Source: CAVWDI01 sp963793095
GTDB lineage: Bacteria; Chloroflexota; Anaerolineae; Anaerolineales; UBA4823
Assembly (NCBI GenBank): GCA_963793095.1
Contig: CAWBYY010000011.1
Location: 1-64,000, forward strand
Direction: 5' to 3'
DNA: 64,000 nt
Shown: in pieces, positions 26,404 through 35,691 of the stretch
How the letters are laid out: each line of letters opens with the position of its first letter
Numbering within the stretch: position 1 is the stretch's first letter
Position numbers and translations under genes: made by a program
The notes under the pieces: model-generated
What the model was told of the DNA's origin: nothing
Seen by the model: the letters and a program-made list of their open reading frames with translations, nothing else
Database searches by the model: none

Positions 26404-26943
26404 TTATGATGCTGCTTCCTGCGCTTCTTCCTTTTTTGAATAAGCATTTAAAACCGCAGAAATCTGGCGGGCAGGTTCAGAAATAAGCCGTGCCAGTGTG
26501 TTCGCCGGAGACATCAGTACACCGAGCAATTGCGCCTGGACTACCGGCATTGGCGGCAGATTTGCCAGGGCGTTGATTTTCTGGCTGTCGACCGGCTTCT
26601 TCTCCAGATAACCGGACTTGATTTTGAGAAATTCCGATTCTTTCTCAAAGTCGGCAAGGATCTTGGCCATCGCCGCCGGATCTTCGAATGCGAATGCGAT
26701 CGCAGTGCTTCCGACGAACTCGCTTTGAGGGAAAGATAGGCCGATTTTTTCAAACGCCAGCTTTCCCAGGGTATTCTTGACGATATGGAATTCACCGCCT
26801 GATTGGCGAGATTTCTGGCGCAGTTTATCAACATCTTTCATAGATAGACCGGCATATTCGGTAAGTATAAAAGCCTTGCTGCGGTCCATCCAATCGGCAT
26901 ATTGATCGACGAGTTCTTCTTTTTTCTTTCTGGATATTGCCAC
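26404..26943 (-). CDS. rplJ: Ribosomal protein L10
   Basis: The 179-residue protein matches L10: N-terminal MAISRKKKEELVDQYADWM and the RNA-binding core, plus a C-terminal helix for L12 dimers. It starts at GTG 26943 after AGGAGG. L10 binds the leader RNA ahead of its own gene in many bacteria, and a matching leader with an attenuator is present here. Confidence 0.95.
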   Translation of the reverse strand: MAISRKKKEELVDQYADWMDRSKAFILTEYAGLSMKDVDKLRQKSRQSGGEFHIVKNTLGKLAFEKIGLSFPQSEFVGSTAIAFAFEDPAAMAKILADFEKESEFLKIKSGYLEKKPVDSQKINALANLPPMPVVQAQLLGVLMSPANTLARLISEPARQISAVLNAYSKKEEAQEAAS

Positions 26944-26961
26944 TTATTGACCTCCTTTCAT

Positions 26962-27110
26962 AAAAAAAGTCTTTGCGTCGCAGAGCGTGCTGGCAAAGAC
27001 TCTCCACCCGAATTTCTCAGGATTATTTGATTGGAGCGGCCTTCACCTGGGCAGGAAATTAAGCTGGCAGTTTTTGGCGCAGCGCCTGCTGTCTCTGGCG
27101 AAGCTAAATC
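26962..27110 (-). ncRNA. L10 leader with intrinsic attenuator
   Basis: Between rplA and rplJ the minus strand carries the L10-binding signature AGACAGCAGG (about 27087-27096) and the later CTTAATTTCCTGCC segment that pairs with it, as in the known L10 leader. It ends in an eight-pair hairpin GTCTTTGC (26993-27000) / GCAAAGAC (26969-26976) followed by seven T, an intrinsic terminator just before the rplJ ribosome-binding site. This indicates autogenous control of rplJ-rplL by L10(L12)4 through termination. Confidence 0.85.
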
Positions 27111-27130
27111 GTTTGGATATTATATTACAG

Positions 27131-27850
27131 TTAGCTGCTCTCCTCAAGAGCGAGAGTTAAGCCGGGATCAATTCTTATGCCCGGTCCCATTGTGGTCGTT
27201 AAAGTCACTTTACGGATATAAGTGCCTTTCGCCGCGGGGGGTTTGGCTTTCCGGACGGCATCCATAAAGGCTCCCAGGTTATCAAGCAGTTGATTTTCGC
27301 CGAAAGAGGCTTTGCCAATCGGCACGTGCAGGTTGGCTGTTTTATCAAGCCTGAATTCAATCCGGCCGGCTTTTGATTCGGTAATAACACGGGGGAGATC
27401 TTCTTCAGGGACAACTGTCCCAGCTTTGGGATTTGGCATCAGGCCACGCGGCCCAAGAATTTTACCAAGCCGGCCGACCTGGCCCATCATATCGGGGGTT
27501 GCAACTGCAACATCAAAGTCCGTCCAACCGCTCTGGATCTTTTTTACAATTTCATCATCATCAGCCACGTAGTCGGCGCCCGCTTCACGGGCCAGTGTTG
27601 CGCCATCGCCCTGGGCAAATACCAGCACTTTTACCGTTTTTCCGGTCCCGTGCGGGAGCAATACTACATCCCGAACCTGCTGGTCGGCATGGCGGGGATC
27701 CACACCCAGCTTTACATGGACTTCAACCGTTTCATCAAAGTTGGCGAAGGCGGTTTCCTTCGCCAGGGTAATCGCCTCATTTGGGTTGTACTTACGTTCC
27801 GGATCGACTTTTTCAGCCGCAGTCCTGAACTTTTTTCCGTGTTTTGACAT
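27131..27850 (-). CDS. rplA: Ribosomal protein L1
   Basis: The 239-residue protein matches L1 throughout: MSKHGKKFRTAAEKVD start, VEVHVKLGVDPRHADQQVR, the signature VATPDMMGQVGRLGKILGPRGLMPNPKAGT and SFGENQLLDN. It binds 23S rRNA at the E-site stalk and often represses its own operon. It is 82 bases downstream of rplK. Confidence 0.96.
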   Translation of the reverse strand: MSKHGKKFRTAAEKVDPERKYNPNEAITLAKETAFANFDETVEVHVKLGVDPRHADQQVRDVVLLPHGTGKTVKVLVFAQGDGATLAREAGADYVADDDEIVKKIQSGWTDFDVAVATPDMMGQVGRLGKILGPRGLMPNPKAGTVVPEEDLPRVITESKAGRIEFRLDKTANLHVPIGKASFGENQLLDNLGAFMDAVRKAKPPAAKGTYIRKVTLTTTMGPGIRIDPGLTLALEESS

Positions 27851-27932
27851 TTTATCTCCTTTGTGGTGCGAGCGGACTGTTCCAGTCCTCCCACGGGAAA
27901 ATTCTATTTCCAGGGGTAAAAACCGGTGGAAA

Positions 27933-28358
27933 TTAACCTACTACCTTTATCCCCATGTTACGGGCGGTGCCTTCAATCTGGCGCATGGCAGCCTCAATAT
28001 CGTTTGCGTTGAGGTCTTTCATCTTGATCTCAGCGATTTCCCGCAGTTGAGCGTTTGTGACCTGGCCTACAACTTCCCGGGGGGAATTTGAGGAACCTTT
28101 TTCAACACCGGCGGCTTTTTTGAGCAGGACCGATGCGGGTGGGGTTTTTAAAATAAACGAGAATGAACCATCGTGATATACGCTGATTTCAGCGGGCACA
28201 ATCTCACCAATCCGGCTGGATGTACGGGCGTTGTATTCTTTACAGAATGCCATCAGGTTGATTCCATGACCGGCAAGAGCCGGGCCAATGGGCGGGGCAG
28301 GATTGGCTTTTCCTGCTGGTATCTGTAATCTTACGACTGCTTTAAGTTTCTTTGCCAC
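27933..28358 (-). CDS. rplK: Ribosomal protein L11
   Basis: The start is GTG 28358 (MAKKLKAVVRLQIPAGKANPA) with GGAG upstream; the frame is open further to 28406 but those residues are not part of L11. The 141-residue protein has PPIGPALAGHGINLMAFCK and the C-terminal RNA-binding domain (GTARNMGIKV). It follows nusG, the standard order in bacteria. Confidence 0.95.
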   Translation of the reverse strand: MAKKLKAVVRLQIPAGKANPAPPIGPALAGHGINLMAFCKEYNARTSSRIGEIVPAEISVYHDGSFSFILKTPPASVLLKKAAGVEKGSSNSPREVVGQVTNAQLREIAEIKMKDLNANDIEAAMRQIEGTARNMGIKVVG

Positions 28359-28463
28359 TTTATTCTCCTTTGTGGTGCGATCGGGCAGCGGCAGGCGCCC
28401 TCCCACATTCAGGTTACGGTTACTAACCTTCTTTAAAATTAATTTTCTTTTTTTGTGCTTCGC

Positions 28464-29330
28464 TTAAGCCTTTTCCACCTGCAAAAAATCAAGTTCAATA
28501 GGAGTCTCTCTGCCAAAAAAGTTGACCCTTACTCTCACCTTGGCCTTTTCCATATCGATTTCATCTACCGTTCCGCGAAAATCGTTGAATGGACCATCAA
28601 CTATGCGGACCCTCTCGCCAGGTTTAAAGGTAACTTTGATACGGGGGGCATCGGCTTCCATCCGTTTGATGATTTGAGCCACTTCCTCAGTGCGCAGCGG
28701 GGTAGGCGTTGTTCCCATACCGACAAAACCGGTTACTCCCGGTGTGTTGCGAACCACATACCAGGATTCCTCAGACATGACCATGTTTACCAGAATATAT
28801 CCGGGGAATACACGCCGTTCTACTGTCCGCCTTTTCCCTTCTCTCACTTCAATCTCTTCTTCAGTGGGCACCACTACATCGAAGATCAGATCCTTCATTC
28901 CCATGGTTTCGATTCTCTGTTCGAGGTTATGGCGCACTTTGTTTTCATACCCCGAGTAACAGTGGACAACAAACCATGAACGGTCATCTTCGTCTGTCGG
29001 GGCTTCGCTAACAGCCTGGAGGTCCTCCGTGGCAGGGATGTCATCACCAGGGGAGAGGTCTTCCTCAGCGGAAAGCAAACTTTCTGAGAGCAATTCCCCA
29101 TCGAAGAGGATTTCATCACGGGAGGCTTCGGCAGCCTCGTAGTCTGCGATAATTGAGGCGGCTGCTGCAGCTGCCTGCTTATCAGGCTCCCCTTCCAGAG
29201 AATCTGCACGCGTTTTTTCTTCACCGGAGCGCGGTTCAACAGCAGGCTGTTCCGGTGTTTCTTCCTGGTTGGAACCCTGAACTTCGACCGTATTATTTGA
29301 CAACTCGTCCTGGTCGGATCCTTCAATCAT
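28464..29330 (-). CDS. nusG: Transcription factor NusG with long acidic N-terminal extension
   Basis: Residues 117-288 are a normal NusG: NGN domain (SWFVVHCYSGYENKVRHNLE, RVFPGYILVNM, NTPGVTGFVG) and KOW domain (FKPGERVRIVDGPFNDFRGTV). Ahead of it are about 116 residues rich in Glu, Asp, Ser and Ala with no stop or alternative start with a better ribosome site. ATG 29330 follows AGGAAA. NusG links RNA polymerase to Rho or the ribosome. The extension looks disordered and highly acidic. Position between secE and rplK is canonical. Confidence 0.93.
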   Translation of the reverse strand: MIEGSDQDELSNNTVEVQGSNQEETPEQPAVEPRSGEEKTRADSLEGEPDKQAAAAAASIIADYEAAEASRDEILFDGELLSESLLSAEEDLSPGDDIPATEDLQAVSEAPTDEDDRSWFVVHCYSGYENKVRHNLEQRIETMGMKDLIFDVVVPTEEEIEVREGKRRTVERRVFPGYILVNMVMSEESWYVVRNTPGVTGFVGMGTTPTPLRTEEVAQIIKRMEADAPRIKVTFKPGERVRIVDGPFNDFRGTVDEIDMEKAKVRVRVNFFGRETPIELDFLQVEKA

Positions 29331-29432
29331 TTTCCTGTTTCCTTATTACATGTCATACAATCAAAACAAATTCAGTCACTTTTGCTGCAGTGCGGTTGAG
29401 TTTTCTGGAAAGCGGGCTTTTCTAAGAAGGGT

Positions 29433-29662
29433 TTACCCCAGGATAATGGAAAATATCCTTGTGTAAATAAAATCCAGAATCCCCAAAAGGGCGCTCATAG
29501 CGAAGGTAACAATGATTACAATAATGGTTAAATTGGCAGCTTCGCGCCTGGTTGGCCAGGTGACTTTGCGCAGCTCACCAATCGTCTCTTTGAATATAGC
29601 GCTGAACCGCATTCTGTTGTTTGCGAGTACCCTTTTTTTCTTCACGATTTTGCTTTTGCCAC
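29433..29662 (-). CDS. secE: Preprotein translocase subunit SecE; start region out of frame
   Basis: The membrane protein is clear from FKETIGELRKVTWPTRREA followed by one hydrophobic helix (IIVIIVTFAMSALLGILDFI). Its long frame begins with GTG 29645, which lacks a ribosome site. A better start is GTG 29662 with AAGGAG six bases upstream, reading MAKAKS and then TGA; one added G after TCG would put it in frame with KKKRVLANNRMRF. An indel next to the A7 run is therefore likely. SecE clamps SecY in the Sec channel. Confidence 0.85.
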
Positions 29663-29747
29663 CAGAAACTCCTTAGTATAAACACTCCTTTAAAAGACTG
29701 ATACGGGTAAAACGCCGCCCCGCAAGACGGCGTTGCCCTATCTCAGG

Positions 29748-29820
29748 CAGGCCAGGCAGGAATCGAACCCACAACCCCCGGTTTTGGAGACCGGTGCTCT
29801 GCCAATTGAGCTACTGGCCT
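29748..29820 (-). tRNA. tRNA-Trp (CCA)
   Basis: The cloverleaf folds fully: acceptor AGGCCAG / CTGGCCT, anticodon stem CCGGT / ACCGG around loop CTCCAAA with anticodon CCA, and T arm GTGGG-TTCGATT-CCTGC with a mismatch. No CCA is encoded. It lies between secE and rpmG, a common arrangement. Confidence 0.95.
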
Positions 29821-29912
29821 GTGACTTAAGTCTGGCTGTATTCTATCTGCTTTATCTTGCTTATTAATACAACCAGACAGGAAGAGCCTTATTAATTGAA
29901 CCCCGCAACAAT

Positions 29913-30079
29913 TTATTTTGTCTCGCGGTGCAATGTATGTTTCCGGCAGGTTGAGCAAAATTTCTTCAGCTCCATCCGTCCCGGGTCATTACGGCGGTTC
30001 TTTTCAGTTGTGTAATTCCGGTTTCGGCACTCAGTGCATTCCAGAGTGATTACCGGGCGAACATCTTTTTTTGAGCCAT
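29913..30079 (-). CDS. rpmG: Ribosomal protein L33; one-base break in an A7 run
   Basis: After the start the protein reads DVRPVITLECTECRNRNYTT and ends FCSTCRKHTLHRETK, a standard 55-residue zinc-binding L33 with CxxC pairs. ATG 30079 with AGGA upstream gives MAQKK, but an A7 run shifts the frame to a quick stop; eight A would give MAQKKDVRPV. Either the run is miscalled by one base or expression needs slippage. The gene is too short to appear in many frame listings. It follows tuf. Confidence 0.85.
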
Positions 30080-30124
30080 AAAGTCCTAACCTGAACCAGC
30101 TGATTTTGTGGTGGTTCTCAGGTC

Positions 30125-31330
30125 TTACTCCAGAATTTGGGTGATAACGCCGGCGGCAACCGTCAGGCCGCCTTCACGGATTGCGAACTGGGAACCCTGC
30201 TCCAGCGCCACCGGGACGATCAACTCCACCTCCAGGTTGACATTGTCGCCGGGCATGACCATCTCCACGCCTTCCGGCAGGGTGATGTTGCCGGTCACAT
30301 CCATTGTGCGGATATAAAACTGCGGGCCGGTAGCCGGTGAAGAAAGCTTTGTGGCGCCCGCCTTCTTCCCGGCGCAGCACATACACTTCGCTCATGAAGC
30401 GGGTGTGGGGGGTGATGCTGTTGGGTGCCGCCATCACCAGGCCGCGTTCCACCTCAGTCGCGTTCGATGCCGCGCAGCAGCAGGCCGCAGTTGTCGCCAG
30501 CCATGCCTTCATCGAGCGTCTTGTGGAACATCTCCACACCGGTCACAACGGTGCTCATGCTCTTTTCGCGCAGGCCAACGATTTCCACCGGTTCGCCGAC
30601 CTTGATCTTGCCGCGCTCGACCCGCCCGGTCACCACCGTGCCGCGCCCCTTGATGGAGAACACGTCTTCAACCGGCATCATGAAGGGCTTGTCCACTTCA
30701 CGCACCGGCTCGGGGATGTACTCGTCCACCACCCGCAGCAGTTCCTTGATGCTCTCGTACTCCGGCGCATCCGGGTCGGTGCTGGTGGATTCCAGCGCTT
30801 CCAGGGCGCTGCCGCGCACGATCGGGGTCTCGTCTCCCGGGAAACTGTACTCGCTCAGCAGTTCGCGCAGTTCCAGCTCGACCAGTTCCAGCAGTTCGGG
30901 ATCGTCCATCATGTCGACCTTGTTCAGGTAGACCACGATGGCAGGCACTTCCACCTGGCGGGCCAGCAGCACGTGCTCGCGGGTCTGCGGCATCGGGCCG
31001 TCCGGCGCTGCCACCACCAGGATGGCGCCGTCTACCTGCGCCGCACCGGTGATCATGTTCTTGATGTAGTCACGGTGCCCGGGCATGTCCACGTGGGCGT
31101 AGTGGCGGTTTTCGGTCTCGTATTCCACGTGGGCGATGTTGATGGTGATGCCGCGCTCTTTCTCTTCCGGCGCGTTGTCGATCGAATCGAACTGCCCGGA
31201 ATTCACCCAAGCCCAGAAACTGGCAGTACTTGGTGATCGCCGCAGTCAACGTCGTCTTGCCGTGGTCGATGTGACCCATCGTGCCCACGTTCATGTGCGG
31301 CTTTGTGCGCTCAAATTTTTGCTTTGCCAT
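30125..31330 (-). CDS. tuf: Elongation factor Tu; three frame breaks
   Basis: ATG 31330 opens MAKQKFERTKPHMNVGTMGHIDHGKTTL, the G domain with P-loop GHIDHGKT. The rest is standard EF-Tu (DMPGHRDYIKNM, NKVDMMDD, RGSALEAL, and the C-terminal VNLEVELIVPVALEQGSQFAIREGG). Breaks occur near 31197-31205 (in GGGCAG), near 30457 (extra T in GACTGAGG) and near 30345 (CCC where CC fits). Each repair restores perfect EF-Tu reading. Because tuf is often duplicated, collapse of two copies could contribute. EF-Tu delivers aminoacyl-tRNA to the ribosome. Confidence 0.93.
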
Positions 31331-31377
31331 GCAATCCTTACTCCTTAATCAATAATATTCTTATTTCCGGTAACGAG

Positions 31378-31450
31378 AGCCCTCAATGGGATTTGAACCC
31401 ATGACCCCGTTCTTACCAAGAACGTGCTCTACCGACTGAGCTATGAGGGC
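31378..31450 (-). tRNA. tRNA-Thr (GGU)
   Basis: Acceptor GCCCTCA / TGAGGGC, anticodon stem CGTTC / GAACG around TTGGTAA with anticodon GGT, and T loop TTCAAAT. It lies just upstream of tuf in the transcript. Confidence 0.95.
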
Positions 31451-31510
31451 TTGTCGCCACATAATTATACGCCGGCAAGTTATATTGCACGACCTGCCAG
31501 CAGTCAATGA

Positions 31511-31593
31511 TGGGCGGTGAAGGATTCGAACCTCCGAAGGCTTCTGCCAACTGATTTACAGTCAGTCCCCGTTGGCCACTTGGGTAACCGCCC
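31511..31593 (-). tRNA. tRNA-Tyr (GUA)
   Basis: A class II tRNA of 83 bases with a long variable arm, acceptor GGGCGGT / ACCGCCC and anticodon stem CTGA / TCAG around CTGTAAA, anticodon GTA. Confidence 0.95.
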
Positions 31594-31616
31594 GATAATA
31601 AATTTGGATGCTATGT

Positions 31617-31664
31617 TCGAGCCGTTAATGGCTCGAGATCAAAGCCGATATTTCAGCTTTGATC
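31617..31664 (-). other. Tandem hairpins between two tRNA genes
   Basis: Two adjoining perfect inverted repeats: TCGAGCC / GGCTCGA with a six-base loop and GATCAAAGC / GCTTTGATC with a ten-base loop. They sit between tRNA-Thr(UGU) and tRNA-Tyr in the transcript and lack a T tail, so they may be RNA-processing signals rather than terminators. Confidence 0.55.
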
Positions 31665-31680
31665 GCCAACCACCAACCTG

Positions 31681-31753
31681 AGCCGACGACGGGAATCGAA
31701 CCCGTAACCTACCACTTACAAGGCGGTTGCTCTGCCGTTTGAGCTACGTCGGC
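31681..31753 (-). tRNA. tRNA-Thr (UGU)
   Basis: Acceptor GCCGACG / CGTCGGC, anticodon stem ACCGC / GTGGT around CTTGTAA, anticodon TGT, T loop TTCGATT. It is the first tRNA of the tRNA-tuf transcript. Confidence 0.95.
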
Positions 31754-31932
31754 GACATGTTAAGGTATCCCTGAAAAAGGCGAAACGCATTATACCAGAG
31801 GGCCCATGACGCGACAAGGTTATCGATGCCGGGGCAGCACCTTCCGGGTAAATTAAACTCGGCAGCGGGGGGGGAGTCTATCAGTATTTTTGCATGCCGT
31901 CAATGGACGGAGGGGGAAATTTTGAAGCCAGA

Positions 31933-32674
31933 TCAGGCACCCGGGCTGAGGCGTTTGAACATCGCCATGTAAAGAGCAATCGAACCGGCCACCGCAGCAT
32001 TGAGCGAGTCGATTTTTCCCACAAGGGGCAGCTGCATAAGCTGGTCGCAGGATTTTCGTACTAGCTGGCGCATACCGCTGGCTTCGTTACCCACCACCAG
32101 CGCCACAGGTCCTGAGAGCTGTACCTGCTCGGGGAGCAACGCTCCCGATTTCCCTTCCAGCCCTATCACCCAGACCCCCTCCTTTTTCAGACCAGGTGAT
32201 TGATTGGGCCAGATTTGCCTGGGCGATCAACAGGTGCTCGCTTGCGCCGGATGAGGCGTTTACTACCGCCGGCGTAACTGAGGCGGAACGCTTTGAAGGC
32301 AAAATAACGCCGTGTATCCCAACCGCCTCTGCGGTGCGGAGCAGGGTGCCCAGGTTCTGGGGATCCTGGAGTGTGTCCAACAGGAGCACAAAAGGCGGCT
32401 GGTTCAGAGCAGCGGCGTTTTCCAAGATTTCATCCACAGTACTGTAATTGTACCTGCCTGTTTGCAGAATAACGCCCTGATGGCCATCCGCCATTTTATC
32501 CAAACTTGCCCGGGGGACATGTTTTGCAGGAATATTTCGTGATCTGGAAATTTGCAATATTTCGTCAATCCGGCTGCTGGCCTGGAGGCTTTGGGCTATA
32601 ACCAGGCCATGGATTTCCCGGCGGTTAGCTCGCAGGGTTTCGTAAACAGGATTGCGCCCATAGATTATTTCCAT
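31933..32674 (-). CDS. rlmB: 23S rRNA 2'-O-methyltransferase RlmB/TrmH family; one frame break
   Basis: The N-terminal substrate-binding domain (EIIYGRNPVYETLRANRREI) precedes a SPOUT methyltransferase domain with motif 1 VLLLDTLQDPQNLGTLLRTAEA, motif 2 VALVVGNEASGMR and motif 3 LPLVGKIDSLNAAVAGSIALY. The frame changes once near 32185-32195, joining AQSITW to LKKEGVWVIGLEGKSG. RlmB methylates G2251 in the peptidyl-transferase loop; TrmH-like tRNA targets are the alternative. Its start overlaps the end of cysS by ten bases, indicating coupled translation. Confidence 0.87.
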
Positions 32675-34066
32675 CGCCAGGTGGTGCCTTCTTTCCCATC
32701 CTCGAGGCTGACCCCTAATTCATCCAAACGGTCTCTGATCTCGTCTGAAAGGTCCCAGAACTTCCGGTTGCGGAGTTCTTCCCGAACAGCTACAAGCGTA
32801 TTTACAAAGGGATCGGCGCCGGTTTGGGCAGAAGGAACAGCCGCCAGCCTCAAGCCGAGCACAGCGGTCAGCTCGGAAAGCAGGGTTTGAGCAGCCAGCA
32901 AATTTTCAGAATCCATGCCAGCATCCCGGGAGGAATTGATCGCTCTGACCAGGTCGAAAAAACTTCCCAGCGCCCCGGCGGTGTTAAAGTCGTCATCCAT
33001 CGATTCGACAAATCCGGAGCGGGTGCGTTCCACCTGTTCCTTTAGAAGTTCTTTCTGGGAGGGGTTCGAAGAATCCCGGGAGGCCAGTGCAGGCCGGATG
33101 CCAGAGCGGAGCCGCTCTAGAGCACGCTCTGCCTGGGAGACGGTCTCCTCGTTGAAAGTCAGAGGGCTGCGGTAATGGGAATTCAAGACCATCATCCGCA
33201 GGACGTCTCCTTCATGCTCAGATAAAAACTCATCAATGGAAACCAGATTCCCGGTCGATTTCGACATCTTCTCGCCGGATAACTGGAGCATGCCGTTATG
33301 GATCCAGTAGCGGGCAAACTGGACGCCGGTGAAAGATTCGGATTGGGCGATTTCATTCTCATGATGGGGGAAGATCAGGTCATTGCCGCCGCCATGGATA
33401 TCGATCTGTTCTCCGAGATGGGAATAGCTCATCGCGGAGCACTCTATATGCCAGCCAGGCCGTCCGTCCCCCCAGGGGCTCTTCCAGGCTGGCTCGCCTG
33501 GTTTGGCGGCTTTCCAGAGGGTAAAGTCCAGCGGGTTTTCTTTACGACGGTCAACTTCAATCCTGGCTCCAGCCTGCATATCTTCCAGTTTTCTCCCGGA
33601 CAGCTTTCCATAGCCGTTAAACTTTTCCACCCTGAAATACACATCCCCGCCGGACTCGTAAGCGTAACTCTTGTCGACCAGACCCCGGATCATTGAAATA
33701 ATCTGGTCCATATCCTGGGTTGCGCGTGGGTTCACAGTTGCTGGCTGTATGTTGAGCGATTCTGAGGTGTTCATTGAACTTCTGGATGTAATGATCCGCC
33801 AGCTCAAAAGGATCTTTTTTCTCCTGGTTGGCGCGCATGATAATCTTGTCGTCCACATCGGTGTAATTCATCACATGGCGCACTTCAAACCCTCGATACT
33901 CGAGGAAACGCCGGATGATATCGAATACCAGCGCCGACATTCCATGACCGACGTGGGCTTTATCGTACACAGTTGGGCCGCACACATACATACGCACAAG
34001 GCCAGGCGCGATTGTCTCCAGCGTTTCCTTCCGGCGGGTCGCGGTGTTGTAAATGCGAATGGTCAT
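32665..34066 (-). CDS. cysS: Cysteinyl-tRNA synthetase; one frame break
   Basis: Class I synthetase signatures are present: YVCGPTVYDKAHVGHG (zinc Cys plus HIGH-like HVGH), WHIECSAMS, HGGGNDLIFPHHENEIAQSE and KMSKSTGN. The frame changes once near 33760 between QKFNEHL and LNIQPATVNPRATQ. ATG 34066 opens MTIRIYNTATRRKE. The overall length (about 466 residues) is normal. It precedes rlmB in an operon with the PIN-TRAM gene upstream, a classic neighbourhood. Confidence 0.93.
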
Positions 34067-34118
34067 AGCATTGCCCTCACTTTTTCAATCAATTCATTCT
34101 CTCTTCAGCGGTGCCGGG

Positions 34119-35210
34119 CTACTGGTTTTCCCCAAGGCGGGCGAAAATCATCCGACCCGCTGCAGTCTGGAGGACTTTGGTTACGGTGACAGTCGATTGG
34201 GTATGTATGTAATTCTTTCCGTCTTCAACGACCACCATTGTGCCGTCGTCCAGGTAAGCGATACCCTGATCGGCTTCTTTGCCCTCCTGGATAATGCTGA
34301 CTTCGATTGTTTCTCCCGGAAGCAGCACTGATTTGACCGCATTTGCCAGTTCATTCACGTTCAGAACCTTAACTCCCTGCAGTTCGGCAACCTGGTTTAA
34401 GTTGAAATCATTTGTGAGAATAGGGGCGTGCAGCTGGCGGGCAAGCACTACCAGTTTTTCATCGACTTCCTTAATTCCTTCCACATCGATGTCGGATATC
34501 CGGACCGGCACTGTCATGTCCTTCTGGAGCTGGGAGAGCACTTCCATCCCGCGCCGCCCGCGCTGCCTGCGCATTGTATCCGGTGAATTGGCGATGTACT
34601 GCAGTTCGTTTAGAATAAAGCGGGGCAGCAGAAATGTGCCAGAGATGAAACCCGTCCGGGCGATATCGGCGATCCTTCCATCAATTATCACGCTTGTGTC
34701 CAGCAGTATCCTGCGTCCGGTGTCTGCGTCAGATACGGCTTCCATATCATCGCGTCCCTCGCCACCAACCGGGCTTGGCTTTAATGGCCAGCGAGGGCGG
34801 AAACCCCCGAAAATTTCATTCTGGCGCATCACAAATATTGCAATACCCAGGTAGCTGAATAACAGCAGTCCGATGAAGGGGAATATCTGGCCGAATGGAT
34901 CCGGAAGCAGGGAGAGCGGGTAGGCCAGCAGAGCTGCAACCAGCAGCCCAACAACCAGGCCTACCAGCCCTGCCATCAAAGACTGAAGCGAGGTTTTCCC
35001 CAGCACAGAAACCAGATACCTGGCAGGATAGGTGGTGAGATATGGTGTGATCAGGAACCCAAGGACAACCCCAATAATACCCAGTACTGCCGGCACTACA
35101 ATTGTGTGCAGTGGAAATGTCTGGCTCAGCGATATCCCCCAGTAGAAACCCAGGATCCCCAGCAGGATTGAACCGATAATCCGGAATATAAGTTCGATAC
35201 GATTCTTCAT
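34119..35210 (-). CDS. PIN-TRAM membrane protein (YacL family)
   Basis: ATG 35210 follows AGGAG by six bases; TTG 35216 is possible. Four membrane helices occupy about 1-130, followed by a cytoplasmic PIN domain with acidic residues in LLDTSVIIDGRIADI, NELQYIAN and LTNDFNLNQVAEL, and a C-terminal TRAM domain ending ARLG. PIN domains are RNases with metal-binding acidic residues and TRAM binds RNA, so membrane-bound RNA processing is likely, but the target is unknown. Confidence 0.9.
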   Translation of the reverse strand: MKNRIELIFRIIGSILLGILGFYWGISLSQTFPLHTIVVPAVLGIIGVVLGFLITPYLTTYPARYLVSVLGKTSLQSLMAGLVGLVVGLLVAALLAYPLSLLPDPFGQIFPFIGLLLFSYLGIAIFVMRQNEIFGGFRPRWPLKPSPVGGEGRDDMEAVSDADTGRRILLDTSVIIDGRIADIARTGFISGTFLLPRFILNELQYIANSPDTMRRQRGRRGMEVLSQLQKDMTVPVRISDIDVEGIKEVDEKLVVLARQLHAPILTNDFNLNQVAELQGVKVLNVNELANAVKSVLLPGETIEVSIIQEGKEADQGIAYLDDGTMVVVEDGKNYIHTQSTVTVTKVLQTAAGRMIFARLGENQ

Positions 35211-35216
35211 AGCCAA

Positions 35217-35691
35217 CTCCTGATATCAATCAAGAGCGTCGATCATATACGCCCACGCCAGAGCCGCTTATACCCCACGGATTGTAATTTTTTTTGCCGC
35301 GATTACTCAGTTTGGAGTTAGATAAAACATATAAAAAAGAATAAGTGCGGCTCAACCCTGTATTGGCACCGGACTGGTGTGAGCAAAAAATAAAAAAAAT
35401 AATATGATGTCCGACGCTGAAAAAAAATAATAGCTGTTTGTATTATATAACAAAAAATGTTTCTATACGTATGATTCGTATAAAAATAGTCACCAATTCT
35501 GGTTAAACCTGAAAAAACTAAACAATATTGTGAAATTTCCCGGTTCAATTAGAGAAGATGACTGCCCCAGTGCCCGATATCTGGGCTGTTAAACTATAAT
35601 TAAGAAACATCCCGAATCCGGATACAGGTAAAGGTCCTGCGGGCGCAGGGAAAGTAATTATCCGTCACTAATTCCAACAAAGGAGCGATCA
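35217..35691. other. Divergent AT-rich intergenic region, 475 bases
   Basis: No credible gene. It should hold the promoters of both the PIN-TRAM-cysS operon (minus) and the UMF1 carrier (plus). A small inverted repeat ATACG-tatgatt-CGTAT lies at 35465-35481. A 76-codon minus-strand frame here is low-complexity Phe/Tyr/Arg and is not called. Confidence 0.5.

Noticed and set aside
30454..30459. TGA in tuf after GIERD as a recoded codon
   Set aside because: The following frame is wrong; removing one T restores GIERDEVERG. It is a frame break, not recoding.
30337..31236. 299-codon plus-strand frame opposite tuf
   Set aside because: A GC-rich shadow of the highly conserved EF-Tu gene, His/Arg-rich and without a ribosome site.
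35318..35548. 76-codon minus-strand frame in the divergent region
   Set aside because: Low-complexity Phe/Tyr/Arg translation of AT-rich promoter DNA.
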